DNA of 60,093 nt, from NCBI GenBank assembly GCA_023489275.1, contig JAMDDD010000027.1:1-60093 (forward strand), in the 5' to 3' direction. The DNA comes from Actinomycetota bacterium (GTDB taxonomy: Bacteria > Actinomycetota > Thermoleophilia > BMS3ABIN01). The notes below the pieces were generated by a model. It worked only from the letters and a program-made list of their open reading frames with translations. It did no database searches and was not told where the DNA came from. Shown here piece after piece: positions 50,643-59,653 of the stretch; the first letter of the stretch is position 1; each line of letters opens with the position of its first letter. The translations under genes and the position numbers were made by a program.

Positions 50643-51281
50643 ATGTCCCGCCTGAATCTGGCAAAACCGGGAAAGATCGTTGCTGTCGGCCTCAACTACC
50701 GCTCCCATGCCGGGGAGCTGGCCATGCCGGCTCCGGAGGAGCCCATCCTTTTTCTCAAGCCGCCTTCGGCTGTGATCGGCTCCGGGGAATCCATCGTCCT
50801 GCCGTCCGGCGCCGGACGGGTCGACTATGAAGGAGAGCTGGCTCTGGTCATTGGCAAGCAAGCACGGCGCGTGCCGCAAAGCGCCGCCACCGGGTACATT
50901 CTCGGCTATACCTGCGCCAACGATGTGACCGCCCGGGAACTGCAGCATCGGGATGGACAATGGACCAGGTCCAAGAGTTTTGATACGTTCTGCCCTTTGG
51001 GTCCCTGGGTGGAGACAGAGCCGCCCTCCCCGGATACGCGTGTCGAACTGCGCCTAAACGGGGAAGTACGTCAGAGCGCGCCCATCGCTGACATGATTTT
51101 TTCCCCGCTGAAGCTGGTCGCGTTTATCTCTTCGGTAATGACTCTGGAGCCCGGCGATGCCATCCTCACCGGGACTCCCTCCGGGATCGGCGAGCTGGTC
51201 CCCGGGGACGAAGCGGTTGTCAAAATAACCGGCGTCGGCGAGCTGGTCAGTAAAGTCAGGAGTGGGGAATTTGGCGAATGA
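50643..51281 (+). CDS. FAH-family hydrolase (fumarylpyruvate/acylpyruvate hydrolase-like)
   Basis: I use the ATG at 50643, 11 bases after cimA, giving 212 residues, the size of YcgM/acylpyruvase proteins; the longer frame from 50532 overlaps cimA. GKIVAVGLNYRSHAGEL, the metal acids in DYEGELALVIGK, GYTCANDVTARELQ, KSFDTFCPLGPW and GDAILTGTPSGIG are family hallmarks. It could be an acylpyruvate hydrolase or oxaloacetate decarboxylase; the exact reaction is open. It overlaps or abuts the MFS gene. Confidence 0.92.
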   Translation: MSRLNLAKPGKIVAVGLNYRSHAGELAMPAPEEPILFLKPPSAVIGSGESIVLPSGAGRVDYEGELALVIGKQARRVPQSAATGYILGYTCANDVTARELQHRDGQWTRSKSFDTFCPLGPWVETEPPSPDTRVELRLNGEVRQSAPIADMIFSPLKLVAFISSVMTLEPGDAILTGTPSGIGELVPGDEAVVKITGVGELVSKVRSGEFGE

Positions 51282-52947
51282 AGGGCTCAAAATCAAAGAC
51301 CGTTATAAATGGATAGCGCTGTCAAATACGACACTGGCGGTTCTGCTGGCCACACTGGATATTTCCATTACCCTGATCGCGATGCCTGCTATCTTCCGTG
51401 GAATCAACCTGGACCCGCTCGTGCCGGCCAACAGTTTTTACCTCCTCTGGATGATCCTCGGTTACATGATTGTCGGCAGCGTGCTGATTGTCAGCCTGGG
51501 CAGGCTGGGAGACATGTTTGGCCGGGTCAGGATTTACAACCTCGGCTTTGTCATCTACACGGCGGCGTCGCTGTTTCTTACCGTTGACTGGATGACCGGG
51601 CGGGCGGGCGCCACTTACCTGATCGTCTTCCGGGTGGTCCAGGGCGCCGGCGGCGCCTGCCTGATGGCAAATTCCGCCGCGATCATCACCGATGCGTTTC
51701 CAAAAAACCAGCGCGGTATGGCTCTGGGCATCAACAATATCGTTGGCGTCAGCGGCATGTTTATCGGGCTGGTTCTCGGCGGCCTGCTGGCGGCGGTCCA
51801 CTGGCGGCTGGTATTCCTCATCTCGGTGCCGGTCGGCCTGTTTGGCACCGTCTGGGCCTACTTTAAACTCGAGGAGAGAGGAGTTTCAAAACGGACGAGC
51901 ATCGACTGGGGGGGGAACATCACCTTTGCCGTGGGACTGGTGGCATTGATGGTGGCCGTCACTTACGGCATCCAGCCGTACGGGGGGCGGGCAACCGGAT
52001 GGACCAGCCCGCTCGTGCTCTTGTTGTTCGGGGTTGGCGTCGTTTCCCTGGCTGCCTTTGCCTTGATCGAGCTCAGACAACAGAATCCAATGTTTAACCT
52101 GCACCTGTTCAAGATCCGCGCATTCACGTTTGGCACCCTCTCCACCTTCCTGGCGGCAGTGGCCCGGGGCGGGCTCATGTTCATGCTGATTATCTGGCTG
52201 CAGGGGATCTGGCTGCCGCAGCACGGGTTTAATTTCGACCAGACGCCTCTCTGGGCGGGGATCTACATGCTGCCCTTAACCGGCGGGATCCTCTTGGCCG
52301 GGCCGCTGTCCGGCTACCTTTCCGATCTTTTCGGAGCGCGGCCGTTCGCATCCGGCGGCATGATCGGCGCCGCCATCAGCTTTATCCTCCTGCTGATGCT
52401 GCCGATTAATTTCCCTTACGTTTTATTCGCGATTGTCATCGCCGTTAATGGATTCTCCATGGGACTGTTTGCCGCGCCCAACCGTGCCGCCGTGATGAAC
52501 AGCCTGCCGGCGGCGCACCGCGGCGCCGGCGGCGGCATGAACCAGACATTTCAAAATTCGGCCCAGGTGCTGTCGATCGGGGTCTTTTTTACTCTGATGA
52601 TCGCGGGGCTGTCCTCGACCCTGCCGCGGGCGGTGAGCACCGGCCTGACCGCCCAGGGGGTGCCCGCTGCCATCGCCGGCCATGCGGCGCATCTGCCGCC
52701 GGTATCAATCCTGTTTGCGGCGTTTCTGGGATACAATCCGGTGCAGCATCTTCTCGGACCGCAGGTGCTGGGGCTGGTCAGCGCCCAGAGCCGCGCCATG
52801 CTGACGGGCCGGTCGTTCTTTCCCGGCCTCATCTCGGCGCCGTTTGAGTCCGGGCTGCACAAGGCGTTTATCTTTGCGATTACGGCATGCCTGATCGCGG
52901 CTGCCGCTTCGCTCATGCGCGGCGGGCGCTATCATTATGAAGGATGA
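51271..52947 (+). CDS. MFS transporter, DHA2-type (14 membrane helices)
   Basis: The TTG at 51271 has AGGAG eight bases upstream; the GTG at 51262 in the same frame is possible. About 558 residues with roughly 14 hydrophobic helices. LATLDISITLIAMPAI (motif D1-like), SLGRLGDMFGRVRIYN (motif A) and VSGMFIGLVLGGLLAAVHWR (motif C, antiporter) identify a drug:H+ antiporter-2-type exporter. The substrate is unknown. Codons for DWGGN contain eight G (51908-51915). It overlaps the hydrolase gene by 11 bases, so they are cotranscribed. Confidence 0.92.
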   Translation: MANEGLKIKDRYKWIALSNTTLAVLLATLDISITLIAMPAIFRGINLDPLVPANSFYLLWMILGYMIVGSVLIVSLGRLGDMFGRVRIYNLGFVIYTAASLFLTVDWMTGRAGATYLIVFRVVQGAGGACLMANSAAIITDAFPKNQRGMALGINNIVGVSGMFIGLVLGGLLAAVHWRLVFLISVPVGLFGTVWAYFKLEERGVSKRTSIDWGGNITFAVGLVALMVAVTYGIQPYGGRATGWTSPLVLLLFGVGVVSLAAFALIELRQQNPMFNLHLFKIRAFTFGTLSTFLAAVARGGLMFMLIIWLQGIWLPQHGFNFDQTPLWAGIYMLPLTGGILLAGPLSGYLSDLFGARPFASGGMIGAAISFILLLMLPINFPYVLFAIVIAVNGFSMGLFAAPNRAAVMNSLPAAHRGAGGGMNQTFQNSAQVLSIGVFFTLMIAGLSSTLPRAVSTGLTAQGVPAAIAGHAAHLPPVSILFAAFLGYNPVQHLLGPQVLGLVSAQSRAMLTGRSFFPGLISAPFESGLHKAFIFAITACLIAAAASLMRGGRYHYEG

Positions 52948-52997
52948 GCGCAGGATTGCGGGAGGCTAGAAATAATTCTTTCTTATGTCAACATGGT

Positions 52998-53003
52998 TAC
53001 AAT
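52998..53003 (+). promoter_or_regulatory. Possible -10 box for dnaE
   Basis: TACAAT in the 193-base gap before dnaE, with TTCTTT 16 bases upstream as a poor -35. A leader of about 130 bases would result. Confidence 0.3.
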
Positions 53004-53140
53004 AGAAAGACAAACAATGATCGCGAGGGGTTTCACTAAATCCAGCCGTAACAGGACGAATGGCAAGCAGGACGGGGGCGGCCGGTGTTGAACCCAAAAA
53101 AGGATGGAGATAGAATCACCCGGAGTCAGGTAAGGGAGTA

Positions 53141-56100
53141 TTGTTGAGTAAGTCCACAGCCAAGCCGATCGGCGCCGAGCCGGCAACCCCGCCAGCGGCC
53201 GGCTTTGTCCACCTGCATGTACACAGCGAGTACTCTGCCCTTGACGGGGCCTGCCGAATCTCCGCCTCCAGCCGCGGGGAAGATAACCGGTTTCCGACCC
53301 TGGTCGAGCAGTGTCGGCAACTTGGCATGGAAGCCGTGGCGATCACCGACCACGGTGTGCTTTCCGGAGCCATTGAGTTCTACCGTGAGGCAAAAATGCA
53401 CGGTGTCAAGCCGATCATCGGCCTGGAAGCCTACCTGGTGGAAAACCGGCTGGAGAAGTCGCACGCGAAAGAGAAGCGGTTCCATCTGACGCTTCTGGCC
53501 GAGAATAACGAAGGCTACCACAATTTGATGCAGATCTCATCGCGCGGCTTTCTCGAGGGGTATTACTATAAGCCCCGCATCGATTTCGAGGTGCTGAGGG
53601 ACCATTCGGATGGCGTCATCTGCCTCACCGGCTGCCTCAACAGCCGCGTCTGTCGTTTCCTCTACAGCGGCGATTTGGACTCGGCCCGCCGCGAGCTCGA
53701 GAATCTATTTGCCATCTTTGGCAGGGAAAATGTTTATCTAGAGATCCAGTATCAGGGGCTGGCCGAACAGGAAAAAGTTAATCCCCTGCTGATTCAGCTG
53801 GCGCGCGAGACGGGCCGTCCGCTGGTCGCCACCAACGATGTCCACTACCTAAGGCGGGAAGACGCGGTCAATCATGACGCCCTGCTTTGCATCCAGACGG
53901 GCAGCACACTACTCGATGCCGACCGGCTTAAGTTCCATGGCGACGAATTTTACCTAAAAAGCGCTGCCGAGATGGCGGCGTCGCATCCGGAGATCACGGC
54001 AGCGCTGGCAAACACGGTGGAGGTGGCCGGGCGTTGCAACGTCGAGTTGAAGTTTGGCAGCCTCAAGCTGCCTGTTTACGAAGCACCCGGGGGGGCCGGA
54101 CAGGATGAATATCTGCGCGGCCTGTGCGAGGAAGGCTTTGCCCGGCGGTGCGGCGCCGCGGCGCCCGCAGCCGCCCGCGAGCGCCTGGAGTTCGAGCTGA
54201 AAACCATTGAAGAGATGGGATTTGCCTCTTATTTCCTCATCGTCTGGGATTTTGTCAAGTACGCCAAGGACAGCGGCATCGCCGTGGGGCCGGGCCGCGG
54301 CTCGGCCGCCGGCAGCCTGGCGGCTTACTGCCTCGGCATCACGGACGTCGATCCGCTGAAATATGACCTGCTATTTGAGCGGTTCCTCAACCCCAGCCGC
54401 CGCTCCATGCCCGACATCGACATTGATTTCTCTCCGGAAGACCGGGACAAGGTGCTGGCTTATGTCACGGAGCGCTACGGCCGCCAGAACGTGGCCCAGA
54501 TCATCACCTTCGGCACGTTTGCCGCCCGCGGCGGCACCCGCGACGCCGGGCGCGTGCTGGGGGTGCCGTACGGCGCGGTGGACCGGATCGCCAAGCTGAT
54601 TCCCGAAGGTCCTGGTGTTTCCTTTGCCAGTTGCCTGGCTCCCGGCCAGGACTTGCGCGCCGCCTGTGATGAGGACCCCCAGGCAAAACAGATAGTCGAA
54701 CTGGGCATGTTTCTGGAAGGGATGGTCCGCCACGATGGTATCCATGCCGCCGGTGTGGTCATCTCCGACCAGCCGCTGACCCGGTACGTACCGCTGCAGC
54801 AGAAGGGTGACGCGGAAGTAGTGACGCAGTTTGCCATGGAAGAGATCGAATCCCTGGGACTGCTGAAGATGGATTTTCTGGGACTGCGCAACCTGGACAT
54901 CATCAAGGACGCGCTCCGGATGATCCGGGAGAATCACGGCGTCGATCTCGACATCAGCGCCATTACCCTGGACGATGAGAAAACTTACCGGATGCTCCGG
55001 CAGTGCCAGAGCGACGCCGTCTTCCAGTTTGAGAGTCCGGGGATGAAGGAAACCCTCAGGCAGGTAGGACCGACATGTTTTGAGGACCTGGTGGCCATCG
55101 TGGCGCTGTACCGGCCCGGACCCATGCAGAATATCCCCCAGTTTGTCCGGAACAAGAAGAATCCGGAATCGATCAAGTACGATGACCCGCGGCTGGAGCC
55201 GGTGCTGGAGTCAACTTACGGCGTCGCCATCTACCAGGAGCAGTTAATGGAGATCTCCAAGCTCTTGGGCGGCTTCTCACCCGCCGAGGCCGATGACCTC
55301 CGCAAGGCAATTGGCAAGAAAAAGCACAAGCTGATGGCCAGCCTCAAGGACAAGTTCATGGCAGGATGCCGCGCTAACCGGGTCTCAGCAGGCGTTGCCG
55401 CCAGGCTGTGGGGTATGATGGAAGCGGCCGGCGATTATTCGTTTAACAAATCGCACGCCCTCGGCTATGCGCTGATTGCCTACCAGACGGCGTATCTGAA
55501 GGCAAACTTCCCGCGCGAATACATGGCCGCGACTATTTCCAGCGTGATGTCAACCAAAGACAAAGTGCCGTTTTATGTCAATGTCTGCACCGAGCTGGGC
55601 ATCGAGGTGCTGCCGCCGGACATTAATGAAAGCGGCAGCGGTTTTACCGTTGTCGATGGCCGGATCCGGTTTGGCCTCACGGCCGTGAAGAATGTCGGCG
55701 CCGCCGTGATTTCCTCACTGACGTCGGCACGGAGCGGGGGAGGGCCGTTTACATCCATTTTTGATTTTTGCCGCCGCGTGGATTCCAGCGTTCTTAACAA
55801 GAAAGCCCTGGAAAGCCTGATAAAATGTGGAGCCCTTGATTCCACCGGCGCCACCCGGCGGGGCATGCTCAAGGTGATGGGACAGGCGCTTTCCATGGGG
55901 TCGCAGAGCCAGCATGATTCGGTGCTGGGTCAAGCTTCGATCTTTGATCTGTGCGAAGTGGAGAGTACCGAAACGGCTGACCTGCAGGTGCCTGCCGGGG
56001 AATTTGCCGCTGATGTGCTGATGCGGCTGGAAAAGGAAACCCTGGGGCTGTACGTGTCCAGCCATCCCCTTCGCGGACTGGCTGGAGAGATATCTTCCCT

Positions 56101-56686
56101 CGGCGCCGTCACGACCACGGCGCTGAAGGATATCCGCGATCGCTCCCAGGTGACCATGGTCGGGATGGTCTCCAAAGTAAAGCGGCTTACCACCAAGAAA
56201 GGCGATCCGATGGCGTTTGCCACCATCGAGGATCTGGAAGGCAGCGTCGAGACCGTCGTCTTCAGCGAGCTGTTTAAGAGATGCAAGGATCTGCTGGCCG
56301 AGGACAAGGTGATCGTGGTCAAGGGTAAAGTTGATCACAAAGATGAAGGTGACGTAAAAATCATCGCGGGCGAGATTACTGAGCTCTTGCCGCCTACCGG
56401 CGCCGGTACCCTCTCCGGCGCTGAAGATGAAACCGGACCGCGTCAGCTAACCCTGAAAATTGAAGCGAGCCAGGTAAAACCTGAGCTTTTAGGGAGCATG
56501 AAAGCCCTTTGCCAGAACTATCCGGGAGGGGTCCCGGTCATTCTCAGCATGTCCACCGACGACGGCGTCAGGAAGCTGAAGCTGGGAAGCGAGTTTAAGG
56601 TGGAGCCGCGGCATGAGCTGATTTCCGGGATGAAAGACCTGCTCGGATCGGACGGAGTGCAGCTGACAGCGGATAATGGGCGTTAG
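53141..56686 (+). CDS. dnaE: DNA polymerase III alpha subunit
   Basis: 1181 residues; TTG start (53141 or 53144) after AAGGGAG. PHP domain (about 20-290) starting FVHLHVHSEYSALDGACRI, polymerase core with GRGSAAGSLAAYCLGITDVDP and the catalytic aspartates in PDIDIDF (about residue 425) and further on, the GNGGDYSFNKSHALGYALIAYQTAYLK region (here AAGDYSFNKSHA), an HhH region near 830-900, and a C-terminal OB fold (about 1010-1085, VTMVGMVSKVKRLTTKKGDPMA). The DnaE1-type length and order indicate the replicative polymerase. Confidence 0.98.
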   Translation: MLSKSTAKPIGAEPATPPAAGFVHLHVHSEYSALDGACRISASSRGEDNRFPTLVEQCRQLGMEAVAITDHGVLSGAIEFYREAKMHGVKPIIGLEAYLVENRLEKSHAKEKRFHLTLLAENNEGYHNLMQISSRGFLEGYYYKPRIDFEVLRDHSDGVICLTGCLNSRVCRFLYSGDLDSARRELENLFAIFGRENVYLEIQYQGLAEQEKVNPLLIQLARETGRPLVATNDVHYLRREDAVNHDALLCIQTGSTLLDADRLKFHGDEFYLKSAAEMAASHPEITAALANTVEVAGRCNVELKFGSLKLPVYEAPGGAGQDEYLRGLCEEGFARRCGAAAPAAARERLEFELKTIEEMGFASYFLIVWDFVKYAKDSGIAVGPGRGSAAGSLAAYCLGITDVDPLKYDLLFERFLNPSRRSMPDIDIDFSPEDRDKVLAYVTERYGRQNVAQIITFGTFAARGGTRDAGRVLGVPYGAVDRIAKLIPEGPGVSFASCLAPGQDLRAACDEDPQAKQIVELGMFLEGMVRHDGIHAAGVVISDQPLTRYVPLQQKGDAEVVTQFAMEEIESLGLLKMDFLGLRNLDIIKDALRMIRENHGVDLDISAITLDDEKTYRMLRQCQSDAVFQFESPGMKETLRQVGPTCFEDLVAIVALYRPGPMQNIPQFVRNKKNPESIKYDDPRLEPVLESTYGVAIYQEQLMEISKLLGGFSPAEADDLRKAIGKKKHKLMASLKDKFMAGCRANRVSAGVAARLWGMMEAAGDYSFNKSHALGYALIAYQTAYLKANFPREYMAATISSVMSTKDKVPFYVNVCTELGIEVLPPDINESGSGFTVVDGRIRFGLTAVKNVGAAVISSLTSARSGGGPFTSIFDFCRRVDSSVLNKKALESLIKCGALDSTGATRRGMLKVMGQALSMGSQSQHDSVLGQASIFDLCEVESTETADLQVPAGEFAADVLMRLEKETLGLYVSSHPLRGLAGEISSLGAVTTTALKDIRDRSQVTMVGMVSKVKRLTTKKGDPMAFATIEDLEGSVETVVFSELFKRCKDLLAEDKVIVVKGKVDHKDEGDVKIIAGEITELLPPTGAGTLSGAEDETGPRQLTLKIEASQVKPELLGSMKALCQNYPGGVPVILSMSTDDGVRKLKLGSEFKVEPRHELISGMKDLLGSDGVQLTADNGR

Positions 56687-56849
56687 ATCCAGGGTATTGG
56701 TTGAAATCCATCATCCAATGCCCGGGATCCGGTTCATCGTGGTTTTTCAATAAACAATCCGGGGCAAACTGTTATGATAGGCGGCAACTGGAAACGGATG
56801 CACGGTTGTGATAGCTTCCATTCTTGATCAAATCTGACAGGGAGCAGTT

Positions 56850-57230
56850 TTGCCCACACCGCAGGAAGCATTAAACGAGTTACTGGAGATGTCCGCGAGT
56901 GTCCGCCAGGCGGTGCTGGTTCGTGGCGCCGGCGAGGTTCTCGCCAGCACGTTTGCCAGCGGGGATGCCGAGCGAGCCATGGTCCAGGCGGGGCGCGAGA
57001 TGCTCGAGCAGGCCCGGGAAGAGGCAAAGAAGATGGAGCGGGCGGCGCTCACGCAGCTGTTTGTCGAGACAGGCTCCGGCTGCGTTTTTATCGCTGCCGG
57101 CGATAAGGATACCTGGCTGGCCGCCACTACCGGCACCGAGCCCACCGTGGGCCTGGTCCTCTACGATGTGGGTACGGCGCTGAAGACGGCTCTGGAAGGC
57201 GAGCCGGACGGAGACAATTATTCAAAGTAG
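56850..57230 (+). CDS. Roadblock/LC7-like domain protein
   Basis: 126 residues, TTG start after GGGAGCAGT. It follows the roadblock pattern: an N-terminal helix (EALNELLEMSASVRQAVLV), a strand pair with RGAGEVLAST, a long helix (residues 38-68), then LFVETGSGCVFIAAGDKDTWLAATT and a final helix GLVLYDVGTALKTAL. Such proteins bind small GTPases (MglA-type) or other regulators. It is followed four bases later by a small membrane protein. No GTPase is in the window; the partner is unknown. Confidence 0.8.
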   Translation: MPTPQEALNELLEMSASVRQAVLVRGAGEVLASTFASGDAERAMVQAGREMLEQAREEAKKMERAALTQLFVETGSGCVFIAAGDKDTWLAATTGTEPTVGLVLYDVGTALKTALEGEPDGDNYSK

Positions 57231-57234
57231 GTTT

Positions 57235-57447
57235 GTGATGGCGAAAGGCAGATTCTTCTTTACCGGTTTCCTGCTCTCGGCCGCATCGGCCCTGGGGGTT
57301 ACCTACCTGTTGCGGAAGATGCGGAGCCGTCCGCGGGTGGAGCTTTATTTCGACGACGGCTCGATGCTCGCGATTGACAACAATAGCTCTGATTTTTCCG
57401 TCAAGCTTACCGGCATCGCCGACGAGATGCTAAAAAAGGCTCTCTAG
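57235..57447 (+). CDS. Small membrane protein of unknown function
   Basis: 70 residues (GTG 57235, or 69 from ATG 57238). One hydrophobic helix (about 7-25) is followed by a basic patch RKMRSRPR and a soluble tail VELYFDDGSMLAIDNNSSDF...IADEMLKKAL. I do not recognise the family. It follows the roadblock gene by four bases and ends 34 bases before the convergent transglutaminase, so it is probably the last gene of the dnaE-side unit. Confidence 0.7.
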   Translation: MMAKGRFFFTGFLLSAASALGVTYLLRKMRSRPRVELYFDDGSMLAIDNNSSDFSVKLTGIADEMLKKAL

Positions 57448-57481
57448 GCGGTTCCGGGACCGGATGCGTTTGCGGGCCCGG

Positions 57482-59653
57482 TTATTTAAAGCCGCCGCGG
57501 CGCGCCAGCCCGGTTTTGACGGCGGCGAGCAGCTTCCTGGCCCTGGCGGCGCCATCGGGTTGTCCGGGTCCCCCGTAACGGATCTCTTCCACCAGATACG
57601 ATAGCCGTTCGAACTCCGCGCCCTTCAGCCAGTCGCAGACGCGGCGGGAGAACTGCCGCAGGGTTTCTTCCGGCCGGCGCTTCAGCCCCTGTTTATCCAG
57701 ACGGTCAGCCAGCTCCAGGTATTCCCTGAGGACCGGCTGGCGCCGGAAAACGGGGTCCAGCAGGGCAGCCTGCCGGCGCCGCCGGTGCTGCTGCCATAAA
57801 ATCCGCCAGCCGCCGATAGCCAGGAGCACACTTGCCGGAACGGCGGCCCATGGCAGCGGCACGCTCCCGGCCGCGGCGGCGGCCGCGCTCAAACCTCCCC
57901 GGGCTTCCCGGATTGCTTTGCCGGCCGGTCCGCCGAGCGCGCTCCCCAGATATGAGACAGCGCGCATGAGCGGCAGGCTCGCGGTTCCCCCTTGATCTTT
58001 TACGGGCGTGTCAAAGCCGGGAGTCGGGTCAAACGGCACCCACCCGGCGGCGCCGAAATAAACCTCAACCCAGGCGTGCGCGTCGCTTTGGCGAATCTCC
58101 CACAGCCCGGTAAACAGGTTGTAATTGCCGCCCGCGTAGCCAGTTACCAGCCTGGCCGGGATGCCTATGCTCCGGGCCATCACGACCATCGCAGAGGCAA
58201 AATGTTCGCAGTAGCCGGCATGCTGCTGAAACAGAAAATAGGCGACCGCGTCGGCGCCCTTTGCCGGAGCCGGGATGTTCAAGTCATAGGTATAATTTTT
58301 TTTCAGGTATTTTTCGATGGCCGTAACCTGTCCGTAACGGTTGCCCTGGCCCTTGGTGATCTTCTGGGCCAGTTGCCGTACCATGGGCATGCCGCTGTCA
58401 TCCGGTAGCTGCGTATATCTTGAATCTGGAATGGGATCAAGCGGGCGCGGATATTGTTCCAGTTTAGCCGCTGTATCAACTGGCTCTTCTGACATCACTG
58501 AATAGACCGTGCCGGGGGTCAACGGAAACGGGCTGCGGATGCTGCCGTAATCGTCAACCTTGATACTATTTGCCGGAAAGTAAACCGACACCGGCCTCCA
58601 GCTGCTGAAAATAATGTTGGGCATATCTTCCTGGATGTAAAATGTCTGGACGCTGCTGCTGGCGGAAAGAACGGTTGATTCGGACAGCTGGGGATCGATC
58701 GGCGGCTGGTCCGAGCTGACCGTGCTGGATCGGGCGGAGCTCATCTCCCAACCCTTTCCGTTGTATCTGTCAAACACGGCCCCCCGGTAATAATCATAAT
58801 GGTCTGAGCGCACCTTCATGACGACGTCATCCTCGAGGCGGCCCCGGGACCGGAGGTCGAGATACTGGTCAAGACCGTTGAAGGCAACGGCTGAATTCTG
58901 TGGCGGCCGGTCAAACGGATTGCCGCCGCCGGCAGCCGGATTGATCACCTGGCCGGGAAAGTTCCCCTTGATCCAGTGCATCTGGGAAAGCTGCAGCGAC
59001 TCAAGCTTCGCCATCGTACCCTGCGGCAGCAGGAGGAACACCGGCGCCGCCAGCGCCAGGCAGGCCGCCCAGAGGATGGCGCCGTAAGCGGCGGCGTGAA
59101 CCGGCTTGACCGGGGCGGCTGTTTTAGTCTGACCGGCCGCTTCTGACGCGTGCAGCAGGACAAGCGTAACCGCCGCAGGCAGAGTAAACGCCAGGAAGCC
59201 GGCTGCGTACGCCGTTCCGGTAGAAAGGACCGCCCCGGCAGCGATCAGGATCAGGCCGCTGGCCAGCGAGAACTTGAGGTCTTTACGCGCGGGCAGGTCG
59301 AAGGAATGCAGCACCTGCAGCCACAACAGCAGCTTGATCAGCGGCAGTCTGGCGTCGAACAGGTTCGCGATCAGCTCGCGGAAGAAGAGCAGCGCCAGGA
59401 CGAGCACGGCTGCGGAGAGAATTACTTTAAGGAGCAGGTTCCGCCGCCGCCGCCGGCGCCAGCTGGCAAAAAAACCTGCTGCTGTCAGCGCCGGCACCAG
59501 CAACGCGGTGGCGCTGCCGAAGTATCCCATCGCCAGCACCGTTATCTCCGCCGTCAGGATGCTGATGAACACGCAAACCCGCAGGGCGAGGCTGTCTTCC
59601 GGCTCCCTTCTGGGGTTGAGCCGCTGGTACCAGGCTACAAGCTTTCCAGGCAT
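57482..59653 (-). CDS. TgpA-type membrane transglutaminase-like protein
   Basis: 723 residues. An N-terminal set of about six membrane helices (25-225), an extracytoplasmic loop, then the transglutaminase core with Cys in HAGYCEHFASAMVVMARSIGIPARLV, His in QSDAHAWVEVYF and Asp in WVPFDPTPG; a further helix (about 605-625) and a C-terminal cytoplasmic DUF4129-like region with LRQFSRRVCDWL. The family is usual next to DUF58 and MoxR genes; the substrate is unknown, a peptidase or cross-linking role at the cell surface is likely. Its start overlaps the DUF58 gene by 19 bases. Confidence 0.92.
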   Translation of the reverse strand: MPGKLVAWYQRLNPRREPEDSLALRVCVFISILTAEITVLAMGYFGSATALLVPALTAAGFFASWRRRRRRNLLLKVILSAAVLVLALLFFRELIANLFDARLPLIKLLLWLQVLHSFDLPARKDLKFSLASGLILIAAGAVLSTGTAYAAGFLAFTLPAAVTLVLLHASEAAGQTKTAAPVKPVHAAAYGAILWAACLALAAPVFLLLPQGTMAKLESLQLSQMHWIKGNFPGQVINPAAGGGNPFDRPPQNSAVAFNGLDQYLDLRSRGRLEDDVVMKVRSDHYDYYRGAVFDRYNGKGWEMSSARSSTVSSDQPPIDPQLSESTVLSASSSVQTFYIQEDMPNIIFSSWRPVSVYFPANSIKVDDYGSIRSPFPLTPGTVYSVMSEEPVDTAAKLEQYPRPLDPIPDSRYTQLPDDSGMPMVRQLAQKITKGQGNRYGQVTAIEKYLKKNYTYDLNIPAPAKGADAVAYFLFQQHAGYCEHFASAMVVMARSIGIPARLVTGYAGGNYNLFTGLWEIRQSDAHAWVEVYFGAAGWVPFDPTPGFDTPVKDQGGTASLPLMRAVSYLGSALGGPAGKAIREARGGLSAAAAAAGSVPLPWAAVPASVLLAIGGWRILWQQHRRRRQAALLDPVFRRQPVLREYLELADRLDKQGLKRRPEETLRQFSRRVCDWLKGAEFERLSYLVEEIRYGGPGQPDGAARARKLLAAVKTGLARRGGFK

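Noticed and set aside
55715-56338. 207-codon antisense frame within dnaE
   Set aside because: dnaE is intact over this stretch; the frame has biased, low-information composition.
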